Assembly: GCF_004342985.1 (NCBI RefSeq)
Contig: NZ_SMBO01000006.1
Coordinates: forward strand, 1 to 64,000
Source of the DNA: Novosphingobium sp. PhB57
GTDB taxonomy: Bacteria > Pseudomonadota > Alphaproteobacteria > Sphingomonadales > Sphingomonadaceae
DNA: 64,000 bases
Direction: 5' to 3'
Shown here: positions 7,532 to 15,496 of the stretch, in pieces
Layout of the letters: each line of letters starts with the position of its first letter
Position numbering within the stretch: the first letter of the stretch is position 1
Notes under the pieces: model-generated
Database searches by the model: none
What the model was told of the DNA's origin: nothing
Seen by the model: only the letters and a program-made list of their open reading frames with translations
Translations under genes and position numbers: made by a program

Positions 7532-9142
7532 TCAGGCCAGGTCGGTCACGTCGATCGTTTCGCCGCATAGCGTCAGCGGCGCCTTGCGGTGAGAGACCAG
7601 CACCAGGCCGGTGCCGGTGCGATCCAGCCAGCGGCGCAAGCTTTCCACCAGGGCCGCTTCGGTGGCTGCGTCCAGACCTTCGCTCGGCTCATCCAGGAGC
7701 AGCCAGGGTCGCTCGGCCAGCAAAGCACGGGCCAGCGAGAGGCGCTTGCGTTCGCCGCCCGACAGCACGCCGCCGCCCTCGGAGACGGGCGTGTCGAGCC
7801 CCGCTTCGCTGCGCGCGATTCGCTGGTCGAGCTGGGCGACCTTCAGGGCCTCCCACATTTGCGCCTCGGTCACGCCGGATCGGGCAAGCCGCAAGTTGTC
7901 CGCGACGGTGCCGATCAGCATGGGCGCGTCCTGGGGAGACAGCGCGAACTGGCTGTTCAGGCGCCATGCCGGAAGCGAGGCGAGCGGCGTCGCGTCCATG
8001 CTCAGATCCGCGACAGGTTGCTGCATGCCGGCAAGGGCCAGCAGCACGCGGGTCTTGCCCGAGCCCGAGGGGCCCGTGATCGCAAGACGGGCGCCGGTCG
8101 GGACGTGGTGAGTGCCGAATGCCAGGGGCGCGGCTGCGGCGGAGACGGGCTCCTGAAGAGCGGCGTCCAGGGCATTGAGCGAGGCGATGCGGCGCAGCCC
8201 GGCCTCCAGCGCGGCGCGGCGCAGCAAGCTGCGCGAAAGGCCGCCCATGGCTTCGACCGCCGATGCCGTCGCCAGCATGGCCAGGGCGACCATCGGCGCC
8301 GATTCGCGGGCGAGCAGCAGGACTCCGGCGACACAAAGGCCGCCGTAGATGGAGAGCAGGGCGCCTTGCAGCGCCTCGGCACGGAACAGGTCGGCGCGGG
8401 CCTTGTCGAAGGCGCTGGCGGACGGCTCCAGTTGGGCGATGGCTTGGTCGGCCAGGCTGTAGGCGGCGATTTCCGCGCGCGCGCTGGCCAGTTCGACATA
8501 GCCCTTGCGCAAATCCCCCAGCGCGGCGGCGGCGGCTTCGGCCGGCGTGCGGGTAAGGCGCTCGGAAATGCGGCGGAACAGGAAGGGCAGGCCGGCCATC
8601 ATCGCGGCCAGGAAGAGCAGCGCGCGCCATCCGCCGAAAGCGACGAGCACCAGGCTCACCAATGCCGAGACCGCCGCGGCGTGGCGTGCGGGTTGGCGGA
8701 TGACGAGGTCTTCCAGCGCCTCGACATCGTCGATCAGCCGGTTGCTGGCCTCTCCGGGCGAGGTATCGGGTGCGGTGCGGCTGTCCTGCGCCGCCAGCTT
8801 GTCGAACAGCGAGCCGCGCAAGTCCGCCATGCCTTCCAGCGCGACTTTGTGGGAAAGCAGGCGTTCGCCATAGCGGGACAAGGTGCGGACGATGGCGAGC
8901 AGGCGGATGGCCGCGCTCGGGATCAGGTAGTTGAAGCCCATGGCGGTGGCGACACCGGCCGAGCCTGCCAGCGCGGCAGCCGTGAGGAACCAGCCGGAGA
9001 GCGCCAGCAGCCCGATTGCGGCGATGGCGGCAAGGCCAGCGCAGAGGCTGGCGTAGGCCAGGCGGCGGCGGGCGAGGCCGGCCGTGGCGAGAAGCGCGGG
9101 CCGGGCGGTGGTGGGGAGCGTGGCGGCGTGGGTCGGAATCAC
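7532..9142 (-). CDS. cydC: CydC, subunit of the glutathione/cysteine ABC exporter
   Basis: The 536-residue half-transporter combines an N-terminal six-helix membrane domain (about 25-320) with an ABC ATPase. The Walker A is GPSGSGKT, the signature LSGGERKRLSLARALL and the Walker B WLLLDEPSEGLD. CydC pairs with CydD to export reduced thiols to the periplasm, which is needed to assemble cytochrome bd. The GTG start at 9142 overlaps the cydD stop by four bases (GTGA), so translation is coupled. It lies five bases from the convergent ArsR gene with no terminator in between. Placement beside cydABX supports the assignment. Confidence 0.9.
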   Translation of the reverse strand: MIPTHAATLPTTARPALLATAGLARRRLAYASLCAGLAAIAAIGLLALSGWFLTAAALAGSAGVATAMGFNYLIPSAAIRLLAIVRTLSRYGERLLSHKVALEGMADLRGSLFDKLAAQDSRTAPDTSPGEASNRLIDDVEALEDLVIRQPARHAAAVSALVSLVLVAFGGWRALLFLAAMMAGLPFLFRRISERLTRTPAEAAAAALGDLRKGYVELASARAEIAAYSLADQAIAQLEPSASAFDKARADLFRAEALQGALLSIYGGLCVAGVLLLARESAPMVALAMLATASAVEAMGGLSRSLLRRAALEAGLRRIASLNALDAALQEPVSAAAAPLAFGTHHVPTGARLAITGPSGSGKTRVLLALAGMQQPVADLSMDATPLASLPAWRLNSQFALSPQDAPMLIGTVADNLRLARSGVTEAQMWEALKVAQLDQRIARSEAGLDTPVSEGGGVLSGGERKRLSLARALLAERPWLLLDEPSEGLDAATEAALVESLRRWLDRTGTGLVLVSHRKAPLTLCGETIDVTDLA

Positions 9143-10722
9143 AGCGCGATCTCCTGGCGGGCGGCGCGAATCAGCGCAGGGTCGTGGGTGGCGACGAGGA
9201 TGCAGCGCTCGGACGCGAGTTCGCGCAGCAGGGCGATGATGCCGGTGGCGGAGTCTTCGTCGAGGTCCGCGGTGGGCTCGTCGCAGAGGATGAGCGGGCG
9301 CGCGGAGAGAATCGCGCGGGCCAGGCTGATGCGCCGACGTTCGCCGCCGGAAAGGCCGGAACCCGCATGGTCGATGGGCATGGCGAGCCCGCCGCGCCGC
9401 GCGAGCACGGGGCCGAGGCCGACTCGCTGCGCGACGGCGAGAATCTCGGCTTCGGTGGCCTGGGGTGCGGCGAGCGCCAGATTGTGGCCGAGGGTGCCCG
9501 TCATCAACAGTGGGCGCTGCGCCGCCCAGGCGGCGGCGTCTCCGGCGAGCGGTGTGCCCGCGCGGCTGGAGATGCTGCCGGAAGAGGGGGCAAGCTGTCC
9601 GGCAATGGCGGCCAGGGTGCTCGTCTTGCCGATGCCGGTGGGGCCGGACAGGGCGGCCAGGTCGCTGGATTCGAGATCGAAATCGAGCGGGCCCACGGCG
9701 AGGCCGGGGAAGGCGAGCACGAGGCGCTCGACATGGAGGCCGTCGAATGGCGCAGGGCCGGCGTTGTCGCTGACGGCGCTGCCACCGGCGGCGCCATCGG
9801 GGTCGCCATCTTGGCCATAGGTTTCAGGCTCCGCTGCGAAGGGGGCAAGGGCCTGCTCTGCCGCTTCGCCCAGCTGCTTCTCGTGATAGGCCGCGGCCAG
9901 GCGGCGCATCGGCAGGTAGAATTCCGGGGCCATCGCAAGAACGAAGAAGGCGGGGACCAGCGTCAGCTTCTCGGGCGCCGGGAAGGGCAGGAGGCCGAGC
10001 AGCGAGAAGCCGCAATAGACCGCGACCAGCGCGATCGACAGGGCCGAGAAGAACTCCAGCACAGCGTTCGAAAGGAAGGCCGTGCGCAGGACCGCGACCG
10101 TGCGGTGGGCCACTTCGCCGGTGGCGGCGCGGACTTGCCGGCCGATCCGGGTTTCCGCGCCGAAATGGCGGATCAGCGGCAGGTGAGTCACGCGGTCCAC
10201 GAAAAGGCCCGAGAGCGCTCCCAGCGCCGCGAGCTGGCGCTCCGCGGCGCGGCGCGATGCGGTGCCTGCCAGGATCATGCCGAGCGTGAAGGGTACCAGG
10301 GTGCCCAGCATGATTGCCGCCGCCACCCAGCTTGCGGGGGCGACGACCAAGGCGACCACGAGGGGGCCGACTACGGCGTTGATCCTTATAGGGGAAAACC
10401 GCTGGTCCCGATTCTCGATCGCGGTGCTATGATCGAGGGCAAGGTTTGCGCTTTCGCCTGAGGAGATCAGTCTCGCCAGTCGTCCGCCCAGAAGTCTGTG
10501 CCACAGGTCGGCCCGCCTTGTGCGGCTTGCGGCCTGTGCCGACGCCACTGCGATCCGGTCGACCGTGCAGGTCGCCACCGCGCGCAACATCACCCCGCAC
10601 AGGATCCATGCCGCAGGCAGCGCGAGCGCCGCATGGCTGGCAACCGCGCCCACACCGCTCGCTACGCCCCACGCAAAGAGCACGGCGCCCGCAATATCGA
10701 CAAGCCAGGCTCCGGGTATCAA
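9139..10722 (-). CDS. cydD: CydD, subunit of the glutathione/cysteine ABC exporter
   Basis: This is an ABC half-transporter with an N-terminal membrane domain and an ATPase containing GPTGIGKT (Walker A), LSGGERRRISLARAIL (signature) and LILCDEPTADLD (Walker B). It is the partner of the CydC encoded directly downstream. The start is uncertain. The longest frame reaches back to 10833, but that would run through the FNR-like box at 10736-10749. I prefer the in-frame TTG at 10722, just before LIPGAWLVDIAG, giving about 527 residues; no strong ribosome site supports any candidate. The gene is divergent from cydA and probably shares its anaerobic or microaerobic control. Confidence 0.85.
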   Translation of the reverse strand: MIPGAWLVDIAGAVLFAWGVASGVGAVASHAALALPAAWILCGVMLRAVATCTVDRIAVASAQAASRTRRADLWHRLLGGRLARLISSGESANLALDHSTAIENRDQRFSPIRINAVVGPLVVALVVAPASWVAAAIMLGTLVPFTLGMILAGTASRRAAERQLAALGALSGLFVDRVTHLPLIRHFGAETRIGRQVRAATGEVAHRTVAVLRTAFLSNAVLEFFSALSIALVAVYCGFSLLGLLPFPAPEKLTLVPAFFVLAMAPEFYLPMRRLAAAYHEKQLGEAAEQALAPFAAEPETYGQDGDPDGAAGGSAVSDNAGPAPFDGLHVERLVLAFPGLAVGPLDFDLESSDLAALSGPTGIGKTSTLAAIAGQLAPSSGSISSRAGTPLAGDAAAWAAQRPLLMTGTLGHNLALAAPQATEAEILAVAQRVGLGPVLARRGGLAMPIDHAGSGLSGGERRRISLARAILSARPLILCDEPTADLDEDSATGIIALLRELASERCILVATHDPALIRAARQEIAL

Positions 10723-10735
10723 GGCCCGGGCAAAT

Positions 10736-10749
10736 TTGACATAGATCAA
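10736..10749. promoter_or_regulatory. FNR/ANR-type box in the cydD-cydA divergent region
   Basis: TTGACATAGATCAA fits the FNR-family consensus TTGAT-N4-ATCAA at nine of ten specified positions. It lies between the divergent cydD and cydA genes, about 130 bases before the cydA ATG. Cytochrome bd operons are commonly controlled by such oxygen-sensing regulators. The regulator gene itself is not in the window. Confidence 0.65.
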
Positions 10750-10878
10750 ATTAAGTAAACCATGTAAGTAAAGTTTGACAGCTTTCAGATGCAAGCCTAA
10801 CGCGACCCTACGAAACCAACCAGCTTGAGGCAATTGCTTTCTCTCCGCCTCAAGCCGCTAAAAACAGCGGGATTCGAC

Positions 10879-12477
10879 ATGATCGACATGGCAGTGGTGG
10901 AACTATCGCGGCTGCAGTTCGCCTTGACGGCGCTGTACCATTTTCTCTTCGTGCCCCTGACGTTGGGGCTTTCTTTCATTCTAGTAATTACCGAAAGTGT
11001 ATATGTCATAACCGACCGTCCCATCTGGCGGGACGTCACGCGGTTCTGGGGCAAGCTGTTCGGCATCAACTTCGTGCTGGGCGTGGCCACCGGCCTCACC
11101 ATGGAGTTCGAGTTCGGCACCAACTGGGCCTATTACTCGCACTACGTGGGGGACATTTTCGGCGCCCCGCTGGCGATCGAGGGCCTGATGGCCTTCTTCC
11201 TCGAAGCGACGTTCGTGGGCCTGATGTTCTTCGGCTGGGACCGGCTGTCCAAGCGCGGCCACTTGCTGACGACGATCATGGTCGCGGTCGGCTCGAACCT
11301 TTCGGCGCTGTGGATTCTCATCGCCAACGGCTGGATGCAGCACCCCACGGGCGCGGTATTCAATCCCGAGACGATGCGCATGGAAGTCTCGAACTTCAAG
11401 GACGTGATCTTCAACCCGGTGGCGCAGGCGAAGTTCGTCCACACCGTCAGCGCCGGCTATGTCTGCGCCAGCGTCTTCGTGCTGGGCGTGTCCTGCTACT
11501 ACCTGTTGCGCGGTCGCCATATCGAACTGGCCAAGCGCAGCTTCACGGTGGCGGCGGCCTTCGGCCTGGCGTCCTCGCTCTCGGTCGTCGTGCTGGGTGA
11601 CGAGAGCGGTTACGCGCTTACCGACAACCAGCAAATGAAGCTGGCGGCGATGGAAGCCATGTGGGAAACCGACAAGGCGCCCGCCGGGCTGGCCCTGTTC
11701 GGCATCCCTTCCAATTCGGCGCACGAGACCGCTTACGAGATCAAGATCCCCTACGTTCTGGGCCTGATCGCGACGCGCAGCCTTTCGGGCGAAGTCACCG
11801 GCATCATCCCGCTGGTGGAACGGGCGGACCATCGCATCCGCACCGGCATCCTGGCCTATGACGCGGTGGAAAAGCTCAAGGTGAACCCGCGGGACCTGGT
11901 CGCGCGCGAAGCCTGGGAGCGGAACAAGAACGACCTCGGCTATGCCCTGCTGCTCAAGCGCTTCGTGGCCGATCCGCGCCTGGCGGACGATGCGACCATC
12001 GACAAGGCCGCCTGGAGCACCGTGCCCAACGTACCGGCGCTGTTCTTCATGTTCCGCATCATGGCGGGGCTGGGCTTCTTCCTGATCGTGTTCTTCGCCA
12101 CCGCCTTCGCCTTTTCGGTCCGCCGCCGGTTCGACCGCAAGTGGTTCCTGCGCCTGGCCGTGATCGCCATGCCCGCGCCGTGGATCGCTATCGAAGTGGG
12201 TTGGGCCGTGGCGGAGTTCGGCCGCCAGCCCTGGGCGGTGGAAGGGGTTCTGCCCACGTTCCTGGGCGCATCCAGCCTGACGACCACCCAGATCTGGGCG
12301 ACGATCTTCGGCTTCACCGCGCTCTACAGCATCATGGCGGTGATCGAAGTGAAGCTCATGTTCTCGGCGATCCGCCACGGCCCCGACCGTTACGAGCCCT
12401 ACGAAGGCGGGCCTGCGCTCGAACACGCAAGCCGGCAATCTTCGTCCAGCACTTTCACCGCCATCCCGGCCGAGTAA
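10879..12477 (+). CDS. cydA: Cytochrome bd ubiquinol oxidase subunit I
   Basis: CydA of 532 residues is the quinol-oxidising, haem-bearing subunit of the high-affinity bd oxidase in the inner membrane. The N-terminus VELSRLQFALTALYHFLFVP carries the axial histidine of haem b595 (His21). Also visible are the GRQPW motif late in the protein, several transmembrane segments, and a long Q-loop (RTGILAYDAVEKLK to WSTVPNVPALFF) that groups it with the long-Q-loop E. coli-like CydA class. The ATG at 10879 is chosen because the family begins around this point; an upstream in-frame TTG at 10825 is possible. It forms an operon with cydB 13 bases downstream. Confidence 0.95.
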   Translation: MIDMAVVELSRLQFALTALYHFLFVPLTLGLSFILVITESVYVITDRPIWRDVTRFWGKLFGINFVLGVATGLTMEFEFGTNWAYYSHYVGDIFGAPLAIEGLMAFFLEATFVGLMFFGWDRLSKRGHLLTTIMVAVGSNLSALWILIANGWMQHPTGAVFNPETMRMEVSNFKDVIFNPVAQAKFVHTVSAGYVCASVFVLGVSCYYLLRGRHIELAKRSFTVAAAFGLASSLSVVVLGDESGYALTDNQQMKLAAMEAMWETDKAPAGLALFGIPSNSAHETAYEIKIPYVLGLIATRSLSGEVTGIIPLVERADHRIRTGILAYDAVEKLKVNPRDLVAREAWERNKNDLGYALLLKRFVADPRLADDATIDKAAWSTVPNVPALFFMFRIMAGLGFFLIVFFATAFAFSVRRRFDRKWFLRLAVIAMPAPWIAIEVGWAVAEFGRQPWAVEGVLPTFLGASSLTTTQIWATIFGFTALYSIMAVIEVKLMFSAIRHGPDRYEPYEGGPALEHASRQSSSSTFTAIPAE

Positions 12478-12490
12478 GACGGAGGCAACA

Positions 12491-13639
12491 ATGTCCATTC
12501 CCTTCGACTACGAAACGATGCGGCTGATCTGGTGGGCGCTCATGGGCGTCCTGCTCATCGGCTTCGCCCTGACCGACGGTTTCGACCTCGGCTCGGCCGC
12601 CCTCCTGCCCTTCGTCGGTCGCACCGACGCCGAGCGCCGCATGGTCATCAACGCCATCGGCCCGACCTGGGAAGGCAACCAGGTGTGGTTCATCCTGGGC
12701 GGCGGCGCGATCTTCGCGGCCTGGCCTTTCGTCTACGCCGTGAGCTTCTCGGGCTTCTACCTCGCGATGTTCCTGGTGCTCTGCGCCTTCATCCTGCGCC
12801 CGGTCGGCTTCAAGTACCGGTCCAAGCGCCCCGATCCCGCCTGGCGCGCGCGCTGGGACTGGGCGCTCTTCGTCGGCGGCTTCGTGCCGGCGCTGGTCTT
12901 CGGCGTGGCGGTGGGCAATGTCCTCCAGGGCGTTCCCTTCCGGCTCGATAGCGACTTGCGCAGTTTCTACGAAGGTTCGCTGCTCGGCCTGTTCAGCCCC
13001 TTCGCGCTCCTGGCGGGCCTCGTCTCCGTGGCGATGCTGGTCCTGCACGGTGCGGGCTGGCTGACGCTCAAGCTGGAAGACGGCCCGGTTCGCGACCGCG
13101 CCCAGCGCTATGGGCAAGTGGCGGCACTGGCGGCTTTCGTGCTCTATGCCCTCGGCGGCGTCTGGCTGGCGATGGGAGATATCGGCTACCGGGTGGCCGG
13201 CGTGGCCGAGGCGGGCGGTCCTTCCAACCCGCGCATGACCGAGACGGTCCATGCCGCCGGTGCCTGGCTGGCCAACTACGGCGCGCATCCCTGGATGATC
13301 CTGGCCCCGCTGCTTGGCCTGGCCGGTCCGCTGGTGGCGCTCGTGGGCATTCGCGGGCGCAAGGACGCGGTGGTTTTCGCGGGATCCTCGATGGCGAACC
13401 TGGGCATCATCGCCTCGGTAGGCCTGTCGATGTTCCCCTTCATCCTGCCCAGCTCGATCGATGCCCGCTCCAGCCTGCTGGCCTGGAACGCCTCGTCCAG
13501 CCACACCACGCTCTTCATCATGCTGCTGGTGACCGCGGTGCTGCTGCCGATCGTCCTTGCCTACACCGCCTGGGCCTACAAGGTCATGTTCGGCCGGATC
13601 ACCGAGCGGGAAGTGAACCTCAACCCCGATTTCTACTGA
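12491..13639 (+). CDS. cydB: Cytochrome bd ubiquinol oxidase subunit II
   Basis: The 382-residue membrane protein is close in length to E. coli CydB (379). It starts FDYETMRLIWWALMGVLLIGF and contains the conserved TDGFDLG and GNQVWFILGGGAIFAAWP segments of subunit II. It pairs with CydA in the bd oxidase. A clear GGAGG ribosome site lies five bases before the ATG. It sits between cydA and the tiny cydX in one transcription unit. Confidence 0.95.
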   Translation: MSIPFDYETMRLIWWALMGVLLIGFALTDGFDLGSAALLPFVGRTDAERRMVINAIGPTWEGNQVWFILGGGAIFAAWPFVYAVSFSGFYLAMFLVLCAFILRPVGFKYRSKRPDPAWRARWDWALFVGGFVPALVFGVAVGNVLQGVPFRLDSDLRSFYEGSLLGLFSPFALLAGLVSVAMLVLHGAGWLTLKLEDGPVRDRAQRYGQVAALAAFVLYALGGVWLAMGDIGYRVAGVAEAGGPSNPRMTETVHAAGAWLANYGAHPWMILAPLLGLAGPLVALVGIRGRKDAVVFAGSSMANLGIIASVGLSMFPFILPSSIDARSSLLAWNASSSHTTLFIMLLVTAVLLPIVLAYTAWAYKVMFGRITEREVNLNPDFY

Positions 13640-13649
13640 GGAAACGACG

Positions 13650-13766
13650 ATGTGGTATTTTTCCTGGGTCCTCGGCGTCGGCCTGGCTGTCGGCTTCGGC
13701 ATCATCAACGGCGTGTGGCATGAGTTCCACACAGACCCGTCGGATGAGAAGACGGTGCTCGACTGA
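13650..13766 (+). CDS. cydX: CydX-family small subunit of cytochrome bd oxidase
   Basis: This 38-residue gene starts MWYFSWVLGVGLAVGFGIIN, with one transmembrane helix and a short acidic tail ending EKTVLD. It matches the CydX/CbdX pattern of a short MWYFxW-type peptide that stabilises the haem environment of the bd oxidase. It starts ten bases after the cydB stop, behind GAGGAAACGACG. Genes this short are often missed in annotation. A bidirectional terminator follows 20 bases downstream. Confidence 0.9.
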   Translation: MWYFSWVLGVGLAVGFGIINGVWHEFHTDPSDEKTVLD

Positions 13767-13785
13767 CCGAACGGACCGAGCATGA

Positions 13786-13820
13786 AAAAGGGCAGGGGGC
13801 CGATGGCCTCCTGCCCTTTT
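13786..13820. terminator. Bidirectional terminator between cydX and a convergent aldehyde dehydrogenase gene
   Basis: The stem AAAAGGGCAGG / CCTGCCCTTTT (11 pairs) encloses a 13-base loop, with T-rich sequence on the plus-strand side and A-rich on the other. It can therefore work in both directions. It lies between convergent genes ending at 13766 and 13840. Confidence 0.85.
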
Positions 13821-13839
13821 CGTTGTTTCAGTCTGCGTC

Positions 13840-15291
13840 TCAGGCCGGCTTGATGCCCATGCAGAGGTACTTCACCTCCATGTAGTCATCGAGGCCGTAG
13901 TGCGAGCCTTCGCGGCCCAGGCCGGACTGCTTCACACCGCCGAACGGCGCCACTTCGGTGGAGATCAGCCCGGTGTTGATGCCCACCATGCCGGCCTCCA
14001 GCGCCTCGGCCACGCGCCAGACGCGGCTGATGTCCGATGCGTAGAAATAGCTGGCGAGGCCGAACTCGGTGTCGTTGGCCATGCGGATCGCCTCGGCCTC
14101 GTCGGTGAAGCGGATCACGCCGGCCAGCGGCCCGAAGGTCTCCTCCTTCGCCAGTTTCATGCCGGGCTTCACCCCGGCGACGACGGTGGGGTTGAAGAAC
14201 GAACCGCCGCGTTCGTTGCGCTGCCCGCCGGCGAGGACTTTCGCGCCGCCGTCCACCGCATCCTTGAGGTGTTCCTCGACCTTCTCGACCGCCTTCTCGT
14301 CTATCAGCGGGCCGACTTCGGTGCCGGCATCCATGCCGTAGCCCACTTTCATCCCCGAGACGCGCTTGGCCAGCTTCTCGACGAATTCGTCATAGACGCC
14401 GTCCTGCACGTAGAACCTGTTGGTGCAGACGCAGGTTTGCCCGCCGTTGCGGAACTTGGAGATCATCGCGCCGTCGATCGCGGCATCGACATCGGCATCG
14501 TCGAACACCAGGAACGGCGCATTGCCGCCCAGTTCCATCGAGGTTTTCTTGATCGTCTCGGCACATTCGCGCAGCAGGTCGCGGCCGATCTCGGTGGAGC
14601 CGGTGAAGGTCAGCTTGGCGACCTTGGGGCTGGCGGTCAGCGTGCCGCCGATCTGCCCGGCGCTGCCGGTGACGACATTGACCACCCCCGCCGGAATGCC
14701 CGCCATCTCGCAAAGCTGCGCGATGGCCAGCGCCGAGAACGGGGTGGCCGAGGCCGGCTTGATGACCACGGTGCAGCCGGCTGCCAGCGCCGGGCCGAGC
14801 TTGCGGGTGATCATCGCATTGGGGAAGTTCCAGGGCGTGATCGCCGCAACCACGCCCACGCCCTGCTTGATGCAGACGATGCGGCGATCCGGTGCATGGC
14901 CGGGGATCACGTCGCCATAGGCGCGCTTGCCCTCTTCGGCGAACCACTCGATGAAGCTGGCGCCATAGGCGATCTCGCCGCGCCCCTCGGCCAGCGGCTT
15001 GCCCTGTTCACGGGTGAGCAGCTCGCCCAGGTCGTCCTGGTGCTGAAGCATCAGTTCGAACAGCTTGCGCATCAGCTTCGCGCGCTCGCCCGCCGTCTTG
15101 GCGCGCCAGGCGGGGAGGGCCTTGTCGGCAGCATCGATGGCGCGCGAAGTCTCGTCGGCGCCCATCTTCGGCACGGTGCCCAGGGTTTCGCCGGTGCCTG
15201 GGTCGGTCACGTCCAGCGTGGCGCCGCTGTCGGCGTCGCACCATTTGCCATCGATGTAACACTGCTGCCGGAGGAAGTCGGTGAAAGCCAT
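13840..15291 (-). CDS. gabD: NAD(P)-dependent succinate-semialdehyde dehydrogenase family protein
   Basis: From the ATG at 15291 the protein has 483 residues, one more than E. coli GabD, and starts MAFTDFLRQQCYIDGKW. It shows TPWNFPNAMITRK for cofactor binding, FTGSTEIGR, the catalytic glutamate in MELGGNAP and the catalytic cysteine in GGQTCVCTNR, a Cys-x-Cys arrangement typical of succinate-semialdehyde dehydrogenases. It would oxidise succinic semialdehyde or a similar aldehyde acid to the acid. Upstream in-frame ATGs at 15321 and 15351 exist, but length and a GAGGA site favour 15291. It is divergent from another aldehyde dehydrogenase gene, with an inverted repeat in between. Confidence 0.8.
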   Translation of the reverse strand: MAFTDFLRQQCYIDGKWCDADSGATLDVTDPGTGETLGTVPKMGADETSRAIDAADKALPAWRAKTAGERAKLMRKLFELMLQHQDDLGELLTREQGKPLAEGRGEIAYGASFIEWFAEEGKRAYGDVIPGHAPDRRIVCIKQGVGVVAAITPWNFPNAMITRKLGPALAAGCTVVIKPASATPFSALAIAQLCEMAGIPAGVVNVVTGSAGQIGGTLTASPKVAKLTFTGSTEIGRDLLRECAETIKKTSMELGGNAPFLVFDDADVDAAIDGAMISKFRNGGQTCVCTNRFYVQDGVYDEFVEKLAKRVSGMKVGYGMDAGTEVGPLIDEKAVEKVEEHLKDAVDGGAKVLAGGQRNERGGSFFNPTVVAGVKPGMKLAKEETFGPLAGVIRFTDEAEAIRMANDTEFGLASYFYASDISRVWRVAEALEAGMVGINTGLISTEVAPFGGVKQSGLGREGSHYGLDDYMEVKYLCMGIKPA

Positions 15292-15451
15292 TTCGTGCTG
15301 ATCCTCGCTCGTTGCGGCCATGCCGTGCGCATCGCCTCGCTTTGCGGGCATGAAATAGGGTCAGCCCGAAGGAGAGGCAACTGTGACAGGTGATCGGAGA
15401 GCGGGCACCGCGCCTGCGATTGACGGGAGCAGATTGCTTCGATAGTCTCAT

Positions 15452-15471
15452 TTGCGAACATAAGTTCACAA
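15452..15471. promoter_or_regulatory. Inverted repeat, candidate operator between divergent aldehyde dehydrogenase genes
   Basis: TTGCGAAC, four bases, then GTTCACAA: seven of eight positions are complementary. It sits 25 bases upstream of the likely start of the plus-strand gene and 160 bases upstream of gabD. The size fits a dimeric TetR- or IclR-type site; the binding protein is unknown. Confidence 0.5.
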
Positions 15472-15496
15472 TAACGAATTAATCGGGAGAGAGTCG

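Noticed and set aside
7589..9820. A 743-residue open frame on the plus strand
   Set aside because: It is antisense to cydC and cydD, both with complete ABC motifs, and is low-complexity Gln/Gly/Arg-rich.
10723..10833. Longer cydD start
   Set aside because: The added residues come from AT-rich promoter sequence that contains the FNR-like box and do not resemble a CydD N-terminus.
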